Notes under the pieces: generated by a model | Seen by the model: only the letters and a program-made list of their open reading frames with translations | Told to the model about the DNA's origin: nothing | The model's database searches: none | Part shown: positions 1-3,955 of the stretch, piece by piece | Layout of the letters: each line of letters starts with the position of its first letter | Position numbering within the stretch: the first letter of the stretch is position 1 | NCBI GenBank assembly: GCA_009838385.1 | Contig: VXRS01000235.1 | Span: 1 to 5,067, forward strand | Source: Dehalococcoidia bacterium | GTDB taxonomy: Bacteria; Chloroflexota; Dehalococcoidia; Tepidiformales; Tepidiformaceae | Direction: 5' to 3' | Length of the DNA stretch: 5,067 nt | Made by a program: the position numbers and the translations under genes

Positions 1-104
1 ATCACCTCCGCCCCCAGGCTCCCCAGCCAGGCCGTCGCGTACGGCCCCGCCAGGATCCAGCCGAAGTCGGCCACGCGAACCCCTTCCAGCGGACGGTTGT
101 TCAT
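1..104 (-). CDS. CaiB/BaiF family III CoA-transferase, N-terminal fragment (runs off window)
   Basis: Only the first 34 codons are present; the gene continues beyond position 1. The start is ATG at 104-102. The peptide opens MNNRPLEGVRVADFGWILAG and continues PYATAWLGSLGAEV. This is the usual opening of family III CoA-transferases: a PLEGVRV-type strand, a [QWx]-x-x-AGP loop, then a helix ending LGAEVI-K-V-E. These enzymes move CoA between acyl-CoA and a free carboxylic acid in the cytoplasm. The ATG overlaps the TGA stop of the upstream CoA-transferase (ATGA, 101-104), and AAGGGG at 115-110 lies five bases before it, so translation is probably coupled. Adjacent, overlapping family III genes suggest either a heteromeric CoA-transferase or two enzymes of different specificity. 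The catalytic Asp region is outside the window, so activity cannot be judged. Confidence 0.85.
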   Translation of the reverse strand, partial: MNNRPLEGVRVADFGWILAGPYATAWLGSLGAEV

Positions 105-1348
105 CCCGACCCCTTCCCCACGACCCCCGACGCCGCCAGCGCCGCGAGCTCCTCCTGCGACCGCCCCAGCTCCCCGCAGACCACCTCCCGCGTGTGCTCC
201 CCGAGCAGCGGGGCCGGCCGCCGCACCGCCCAGGGCGTGCTCGAGTAGATGCCCGCCGCGCCCGGCTGCCGCTGCGTCCCCGCCTCCGGGTGCTCCACGT
301 CGACGAAGAAGTCGCGCGCCGCATACTGCCGCGAGTTGAGCACCTCCTCCATCGTGTTCACGGGGAAGCAGGCCACGTTCCGGGCCAGCGCCATCTCGTA
401 GATCTCCTGCTTCGTGTGCTCCATCAGCCACTCGACCGTCAGCGGCTCGACCACGTCCGCGTTCTGCACGCGGCCCATCGTCGTCGCGAACGCCTCGCTC
501 ACCGCCCAGTCCGGGCTGCCCATCATGTCCACAACCGCCCGCCACCAGTGGTCCATCAGGAACGGCGCGAACGAGACGTGCCCGTCCTTGCACGGCATCA
601 CCCAGGGGAAGTTCGCCTTCTCCCGCGAGATCTTCGGCTCCTGCCCGTAGCCGATGCTCGCGATTGGCATGCGCGTCATTCCCGCCACCGACTCCATCGC
701 CGAGACGTCCAGCAGCTGCCCCGTCCCGTAGGTGCTGCGGTGGAACACCGCGATCAGCGCCATCGTCGCCGCCGTCCAGCCGGTCAGGTAATCGGCCTGG
801 TCGCCCCCGTCGACGAGTGGCGGGAACGCCTCCGAATCCGTGATCTCGTTGTACGGCGTCTCCCGCCCCATGCCCCCGATATGGAAGGCCGTGAAGGCCG
901 AACCCTGGTAGTCGCGGTACGGCCCCGTGAGCCCGAACGGGCTCGTGCAGACCATGATCAGGCCCGAGTTCCGCGCGCTCAGCGTCTCGTAGTCGAACCC
1001 CAGTTCGCCGTAGGCGGTGGGGGGCAGGTCGGCTATGAAGATGTCGGCGCTCGCCGCCAGCTCGCGCAGCAGCTCGCGACCCGCCTCGACATCGAGGTCG
1101 AGGGCGACGCCGCGCTTGTTCGTGTTCAGGTAGAGGAAGCGCCCGCTCTTCTCGGGATGCGGCTCGTCGCCCGGAAAGGGGCCGTGCGTCCGGCTCCGGT
1201 CGCCCCCGGGGGGCTCGACCTTCACGACGTCCGCGCCAAGGTCGGCGAACGCCTTCCCGCAGAACGGGCCCGTCACCCCCTGCGCGTATTCGACGACGTG
1301 CAGGTCGTTCAGGGCCCCGTCAGCCGTGTCGCCTTCCCCCGTCGCCAC
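101..1348 (-). CDS. CaiB/BaiF family III CoA-transferase, complete
   Basis: A 415-residue protein, close to the usual 390-420 of formyl-CoA transferase, CaiB and relatives, which transfer CoA from an acyl-CoA to a carboxylate through an aspartyl-CoA thioester. Residues about 14-48 hold the N-terminal signature (DLHVVEYAQGVTGPF, then FADLGADVVKVEPPGGDRSR). NTNKRGVALDLD (75-86) is the conserved N-K-R/S-x-x-x-L-D-L block. GGDQADYLTG (181-190) aligns with the GDSNTG region of formyl-CoA transferase, making D186 the probable catalytic nucleophile. GTGQLLDVSAMES (208-220) is the following TG.GQ.vDvs segment. The C-terminus carries LLGEHTREV (381-389). The start is GTG at 1348-1346; the in-frame TAG of the preceding gene lies four codons upstream, so no earlier start is possible. 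The Shine-Dalgarno is poor (AGG only 2 nt away), which suggests coupling to the DUF5343 gene. The substrate is unknown. Confidence 0.93.
   Translation of the reverse strand: MATGEGDTADGALNDLHVVEYAQGVTGPFCGKAFADLGADVVKVEPPGGDRSRTHGPFPGDEPHPEKSGRFLYLNTNKRGVALDLDVEAGRELLRELAASADIFIADLPPTAYGELGFDYETLSARNSGLIMVCTSPFGLTGPYRDYQGSAFTAFHIGGMGRETPYNEITDSEAFPPLVDGGDQADYLTGWTAATMALIAVFHRSTYGTGQLLDVSAMESVAGMTRMPIASIGYGQEPKISREKANFPWVMPCKDGHVSFAPFLMDHWWRAVVDMMGSPDWAVSEAFATTMGRVQNADVVEPLTVEWLMEHTKQEIYEMALARNVACFPVNTMEEVLNSRQYAARDFFVDVEHPEAGTQRQPGAAGIYSSTPWAVRRPAPLLGEHTREVVCGELGRSQEELAALAASGVVGKGSG
110..115 (-). promoter_or_regulatory. Ribosome binding site of the second CoA-transferase
   Basis: The minus strand reads AAGGGG five bases before the ATG at 104-102. 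It lies inside the last codons of the upstream CoA-transferase, as is common for overlapping, translationally coupled genes. Confidence 0.5.
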
Positions 1349-1357
1349 CGCCTGCGA

Positions 1358-1876
1358 CTACGATTCCGACTTCTGGTACTGCTGCATCACCTGCCGGTTG
1401 CGCGACGACGTGCCCAGGATCGGCGGGATCAGCCCCGAAGCCTGGTCGATCAGCCCCGCCTCCGCGCAGAGTGCCCGGAACAGGGCGACCATGCGATCAC
1501 GCTCCTCCGGCGGCTCGTACTCGCGGAAGACCGAGCGCAACTTGATGTCGCTCGCCTTCGCCGGGTCCGGGACCATCTCGAAGACCGGCTCGTAGACGTC
1601 CCGCAGCAGCTCCTCGAGCGCCGCGTGGTACTCCTCCTCCGACTCGCAGTCCTGGATCTTCTGGAACCGCTCGGTCGGCGTCTCGTTGGGCGTCAGGAGG
1701 TCCAGCAGCTTCAGGGCGTGCATCGTGCGATCCACGTCGATGAAGGGAATCCCCACGTGGTGCAGGTCGTCCGGGCTGAACCGCCGCGGGAAGTCCCGCA
1801 GCCGGTAGCGCCGGATCACGCTGAGGATGTTGACCATGCCGGCTGCCGGAGCCGTCGCGTCCGTTGGATGTGCCAT
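1358..1876 (-). CDS. DUF5343 family protein, winged-helix-like, function unknown
   Basis: A 172-residue soluble protein with no signal peptide or membrane segment. By recall, residues about 28-145 resemble DUF5343: an F-[ST]-x-x-x-L-x-x-x-G-[IM] segment (FSPDDLHHVGIPF, 33-45), a helix with KLLDLL (56-61), the family-like TPTERF turn (66-71), a helix around AALEELLRDVYEPVFE (85-100), and a final helix MVALFRALCAEAGLI (129-143). DUF5343 looks like a compact winged-helix fold, but no biochemical role is established to my knowledge. The C-terminal 25 residues (TSSRNRQVMQQYQKSES) are polar and probably disordered. The ATG at 1876-1874 is preceded by GGAGACGAGGG, giving a good Shine-Dalgarno. It sits 41 bp after the Rieske oxygenase and 9 bp before the CoA-transferase, so it is co-transcribed with catabolic enzymes. 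A regulator, or an accessory protein of the oxygenase or CoA-transferase, are both open. The family call is by motif memory. Confidence 0.75.
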   Translation of the reverse strand: MAHPTDATAPAAGMVNILSVIRRYRLRDFPRRFSPDDLHHVGIPFIDVDRTMHALKLLDLLTPNETPTERFQKIQDCESEEEYHAALEELLRDVYEPVFEMVPDPAKASDIKLRSVFREYEPPEERDRMVALFRALCAEAGLIDQASGLIPPILGTSSRNRQVMQQYQKSES

Positions 1877-1879
1877 CTG

Positions 1880-1890
1880 CCCTCGTCTCC
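1880..1890 (-). promoter_or_regulatory. Ribosome binding site of the DUF5343 gene
   Basis: The minus strand reads GGAGACGAGGG just before the ATG at 1876-1874. GAGGG (1884-1880) is three bases from the ATG and GGAG (1890-1887) is ten bases away. Either could pair with 16S rRNA, and both support this start over the later Met14. Confidence 0.5.
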
Positions 1891-1911
1891 TTTTGGGGTC
1901 GACTGTCTCCG

Positions 1912-1926
1912 GACCGCCTAGCGGTC
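1912..1926 (-). repeat. Stem-loop centred on the Rieske oxygenase stop codon
   Basis: The plus strand reads gaccgc-cta-gcggtc: a perfect 6-bp inverted repeat whose 3-base loop is exactly the TAG stop codon of the Rieske gene (minus strand). A further gaccg at 1929-1933 can pair with the same gcggtc arm (1922-1926), giving two mutually exclusive hairpins. No T-run follows on the minus strand, so an intrinsic terminator is not supported. It may affect mRNA stability or relative expression across the oxygenase/DUF5343 junction, or be coincidence in GC-rich DNA. Confidence 0.4.
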
Positions 1927-3243
1927 GGGACCGTAGAGGTAGTTATCCAGCGCGTAGTGCATCGCCCGGATGCGGCGCTCCTCGCTGTTCAGCAGGATGC
2001 CGCTGAACCCCTTGGAGTGGTACGACTCCTGCACGATCTGCGCCTGCGCCATGTCCTGCTCCAGCGCCTCGAACAGCTCCGGATGGTTCCGCGCCGTTCC
2101 GTACACCGTCGCCGGGCGGCGGGGCGGCGGCGCCCCCTCCGGCACGCGCGCGTACACCTGGTAGTCCCAGTAGCACTTGTTCGGGTCCGTCGGGTGCGGC
2201 CGCGGCCGGAAGAACAGGAACGATCCGTAGGTGAAGTTGAACGTCAGGTTCGGGAAGATCATGTAGTGGAAATTGTCCACCAGCTGCTCATCGACCAGCA
2301 GGTCCATGTCCATGCCGATGCGCTTTCCCCACTCGCGGCGCGCCTGTGCCAGGAACGGCGGCAAATCCCGCGACTTGCCCTCGAACGTGTCCGGGTCGAC
2401 CCCGCAGTCCTCCAGGTTCTGGCGCTGCTGGCGTGTCAGCTCGTCCTGGTTCTCGTAGCCGAAGCGCTGCGCCAGGTCGTCCGTCCAGCTCGGATCGGGC
2501 AGCCCCATCCGGATCAGCTGGCGGCTGTGCTTCCCCTCGTCGTACACGTCCAGCGGCGTCGCCAGGTGGTCGAAGTACTCCAGCAGCTGCGGGTGCAGCG
2601 CCGGCAGGTGGTAGATCTCGGCAAACTGGTCCACCGCGAACTTCCAGTTGCACGACCACTCCAGCACGTAGTCGTCTACCACGTGGTACTGGTCCAGCCG
2701 GTACGGGTCGAGGTGCGAGGGCATCACGCCCAGGTACTCGTGCAGCGACTCGGCCTCGTCGTCCATGTTGAACCAGACCCAGCCCGCCCATGTCTCCACG
2801 CGAACCTCGGTCAGGTGCTGCTTGTCCTCGGGAATGCCGTTCACGAAGTGCTGCCGGTCGGGAACCGTGTTCAGCTGGCCCTCGATGTCGAACGTCCAGA
2901 GGTGGAAGGGGCACTGCAGCTGCTCCGCGTGGCCCATGCCCACGCTTGGGCGAATGCGGCTGCCGCGGTGCGGGCAGATGTTGTAGTAGCCCTTCACCTC
3001 GTCCTCGGACGTGCGGATGAAGATGAACGACTCTCGCCCGATCTCGTGGACGAAGTTGTCCCCCACCTCGGGGATATCGGCCAGCGGTCCCGCGTTCAGC
3101 CAGACCTTCGTCCACATCCGCTCCCATTCGAGCTTCGCGAACTCGGGGGATGTGTACCGTTCCGTGTCGATGAGGCCCGTCCCCATGTCGGGCTCTTCGG
3201 TTCGCCCCGTTGGCGTCGGGGCGGGGCGGTTCTCGAGCACCAT
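1918..3243 (-). CDS. Rieske non-heme iron oxygenase, large (alpha) subunit
   Basis: A 441-residue protein of the aromatic ring-hydroxylating dioxygenase alpha family, which uses O2 and electrons from a reductase to hydroxylate or demethylate substrates in the cytoplasm. The N-terminal Rieske domain binds a [2Fe-2S] cluster through C90-x-H92 (ICPHRGSR) and C111-x2-H114 (CPFHLW); the 18 residues between H92 and C111 slightly exceed the usual 15-17. The C-terminal catalytic domain holds the 2-His-1-carboxylate iron site: H212 and H217 in EIYHLPALHP, with D397 in EQDMAQAQ as third ligand. The residue three before H212, normally the bridging Asp, is Glu209, as in carnitine monooxygenase CntA and related quaternary-amine oxygenases. 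The start at 3243 is chosen over an ATG at 3282 because GCAGGGAGGG lies seven bases upstream and the -10 candidate overlaps the earlier ATG. It is first in the operon. No reductase or ferredoxin is nearby. The substrate is unresolved. Confidence 0.92.
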   Translation of the reverse strand: MVLENRPAPTPTGRTEEPDMGTGLIDTERYTSPEFAKLEWERMWTKVWLNAGPLADIPEVGDNFVHEIGRESFIFIRTSEDEVKGYYNICPHRGSRIRPSVGMGHAEQLQCPFHLWTFDIEGQLNTVPDRQHFVNGIPEDKQHLTEVRVETWAGWVWFNMDDEAESLHEYLGVMPSHLDPYRLDQYHVVDDYVLEWSCNWKFAVDQFAEIYHLPALHPQLLEYFDHLATPLDVYDEGKHSRQLIRMGLPDPSWTDDLAQRFGYENQDELTRQQRQNLEDCGVDPDTFEGKSRDLPPFLAQARREWGKRIGMDMDLLVDEQLVDNFHYMIFPNLTFNFTYGSFLFFRPRPHPTDPNKCYWDYQVYARVPEGAPPPRRPATVYGTARNHPELFEALEQDMAQAQIVQESYHSKGFSGILLNSEERRIRAMHYALDNYLYGPDR

Positions 3244-3250
3244 CGAGCGG

Positions 3251-3258
3251 CCCTCCCT
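3251..3258 (-). promoter_or_regulatory. Strong ribosome binding site that sets the Rieske oxygenase start
   Basis: The minus strand reads AGGGAGGG seven bases before the ATG at 3243-3241. The two earlier in-frame ATG codons (3282-3280 and 3279-3277) have no comparable motif (upstream sequence is CAAAGCGCC). This decides for the shorter, 441-residue product. Confidence 0.75.
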
Positions 3259-3277
3259 GCAAGGAAAATGCCCGCGC

Positions 3278-3307
3278 ATCATGGCGCTTTGCGAGACGAT
3301 CGGTCAA
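3278..3307 (-). promoter_or_regulatory. Candidate sigma70-type promoter for the leftward operon
   Basis: On the minus strand TTGACC (3307-3302) matches the -35 consensus at 5 of 6 positions. It is followed after 18 bases by CATGAT (3283-3278), matching TATAAT at 4 of 6. Initiation would fall near 3271, leaving a leader of roughly 28 bases before the ATG at 3243 and covering its Shine-Dalgarno. The -35 lies in the left arm of the inverted repeat at 3303-3351. Confidence 0.4.
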
Positions 3308-3351
3308 CGTGTACCGGGGTGCTCGGCGACCTCCTCGGCGCCGACGTTGAC
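3303..3351. repeat. Perfect 8-bp inverted repeat in the divergent control region
   Basis: GTCAACGT at 3303-3310 and its exact reverse complement ACGTTGAC at 3344-3351 are separated by 33 bases, with centres about 41 bp apart, near four helical turns. Each arm contains the TTGAC core of an outward-facing -35 candidate, so part of the symmetry follows from two back-to-back promoters. The matching ACG flank beyond TTGAC is not explained by that and could be a regulator half-site. Between the arms, CTCGGCG occurs twice as a direct repeat (3322-3328 and 3334-3340, period 12). Confidence 0.5.
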
Positions 3352-3375
3352 AGGCCGCGTGCGGCAGTGAAGCAT
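3347..3375 (+). promoter_or_regulatory. Candidate sigma70-type promoter for the rightward genes
   Basis: TTGACA (3347-3352) is a perfect -35 consensus. After a 17-base spacer comes AAGCAT (3370-3375), only 3 of 6 with TATAAT, so activity may need an activator. Initiation would be near 3382, giving a leader of about 53 bases before the ATG at 3435. Confidence 0.35.
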
Positions 3376-3399
3376 GCGCCTTCCACCAGCATCACCGGC

Positions 3400-3413
3400 G
3401 GGCGAAACCGCCC
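3400..3413 (+). repeat. Small leader hairpin before the SnoaL-like gene
   Basis: GGGCG (3400-3404) pairs with CGCCC (3409-3413) around a four-base AAAC loop, 11 bases upstream of the Shine-Dalgarno. An alternative pairing, GGCGG (3397-3401) with CCGCC (3408-3412), uses overlapping bases. It might tune translation or be chance in GC-rich DNA. Confidence 0.25.
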
Positions 3414-3424
3414 CTGCAGCCCAC

Positions 3425-3430
3425 GGAGGA
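3425..3430 (+). promoter_or_regulatory. Ribosome binding site of the SnoaL-like gene
   Basis: GGAGGA ends four bases before the ATG at 3435, a near-perfect Shine-Dalgarno. It fixes the start of the SnoaL-like gene. Confidence 0.65.
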
Positions 3431-3434
3431 ACAG

Positions 3435-3935
3435 ATGGCCACGATTGAAGAGCTCGAAGCGCGAGTCGAGTACCTGGAGGCGGTCGAGGGTGTTCGCCGG
3501 ACCGTCTACGAGTACCTCCTCATGCACGACATCCCCAACGTCGTCGAGACGCTCATCTCCCTCTTCACCGAGGACGCTATCCTCGACATAAGCGGCTACG
3601 GTGAGTCCCTCGAGGGCAGGCTTGTCGGGCGCGAGAAGATCGGCGAGCTCTACCGCCGCCTGGAAGAGGGCGGGATCTTCTCCGGCAAGCACAGCACCAC
3701 CAACGTCCACATCGAGATCGACGGCGACGAGGCCACGGTCATCAGCTACCTCGAGGTCGGCACGGGACCGAAGCCCGGCGTCGCCCCCGGCGGCGGCATC
3801 TACCAGGAGCGCCTCCGCCGCGAGGACGACGGCCGCTGGCGCTTCGTTCACAAGCGCATCATCGGCACGGGCGAGCAGACCGTGCACGACGCCATCGACC
3901 ACAGCTTCCCCGGCACCGGGGCCTGGCGCTACTAG
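3435..3935 (+). CDS. SnoaL-like / NTF2-fold protein
   Basis: A 166-residue protein fitting the SnoaL_4 type of the NTF2-like superfamily, a cone-shaped alpha+beta barrel found in small dehydratases, isomerases, cyclases and the beta subunits of ring-hydroxylating dioxygenases. Residues 1-30 are a charged helix (EELEARVEYLEAVEGVRR). LFTEDAILDISGYG (43-56) is the typical F.eDA.w/l-D segment. EGRLVGREKIGELYRRL (60-76) is the G-[RK]-x-x-I helix. KHSTTNVHIEIDGDEATVIS (85-104) is the H-x-x-x-N...i.i.GDeA strand pair, and DGRWRFVHKRI (132-142) the last strands. There is no signal peptide. It is divergent from the Rieske oxygenase and 20 bp before an acyl-CoA dehydrogenase, so it may be a hydratase/isomerase acting on the CoA-linked intermediate or a non-canonical oxygenase partner. 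The sequence alone does not decide between them. Confidence 0.85.
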   Translation: MATIEELEARVEYLEAVEGVRRTVYEYLLMHDIPNVVETLISLFTEDAILDISGYGESLEGRLVGREKIGELYRRLEEGGIFSGKHSTTNVHIEIDGDEATVISYLEVGTGPKPGVAPGGGIYQERLRREDDGRWRFVHKRIIGTGEQTVHDAIDHSFPGTGAWRY

Positions 3936-3943
3936 CGCCCGGC

Positions 3944-3950
3944 GAGAGGA
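3944..3950 (+). promoter_or_regulatory. Ribosome binding site of the acyl-CoA dehydrogenase
   Basis: GAGAGGA ends five bases before the ATG at 3956, inside the 20-bp gap after the SnoaL-like stop codon, and supports that start. Confidence 0.6.
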
Positions 3951-3955
3951 CCAGC

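Noticed and set aside
1877..1917. Possible terminator or internal promoter in the gap between the Rieske and DUF5343 genes
   Set aside because: No stem followed by a T-run and no recognisable -35/-10 pair on the minus strand; the gap is only 41 bp and best read as an operon junction.
194..1921. Plus-strand 575-residue open frame over the CoA-transferase and DUF5343 genes
   Set aside because: Its translation is rich in Arg, His, Val and Leu with no family pattern. It is antisense to two recognisable genes and stays open because GC-biased codons rarely make stops on the opposite strand.
2288..3307. Minus-strand 339-residue frame overlapping the Rieske gene
   Set aside because: Frame-shifted shadow of the Rieske coding sequence, Arg/Pro/Gly-rich with no domain signal. 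The true frame has all iron and cluster ligands.
1864..3591. Plus-strand 575-residue open frame over the Rieske gene and the intergenic region
   Set aside because: Low-complexity Val/Arg/Leu/His composition, antisense to the Rieske oxygenase, and running through the divergent promoters into another frame of the SnoaL-like gene. The identical length to the other antisense frame is coincidence.
3279..3902. Minus-strand 207-residue frame over the SnoaL-like gene
   Set aside because: Antisense shadow with Ala/Val/Asp-rich repetitive composition; the plus-strand SnoaL-like gene has a strong ribosome site and family motifs.
3435..3935. Classical ring-hydroxylating dioxygenase beta subunit
   Set aside because: Length and fold class fit, but the motifs read as SnoaL_4 and the gene is not in the same unit as the alpha subunit; kept as a hypothesis only.
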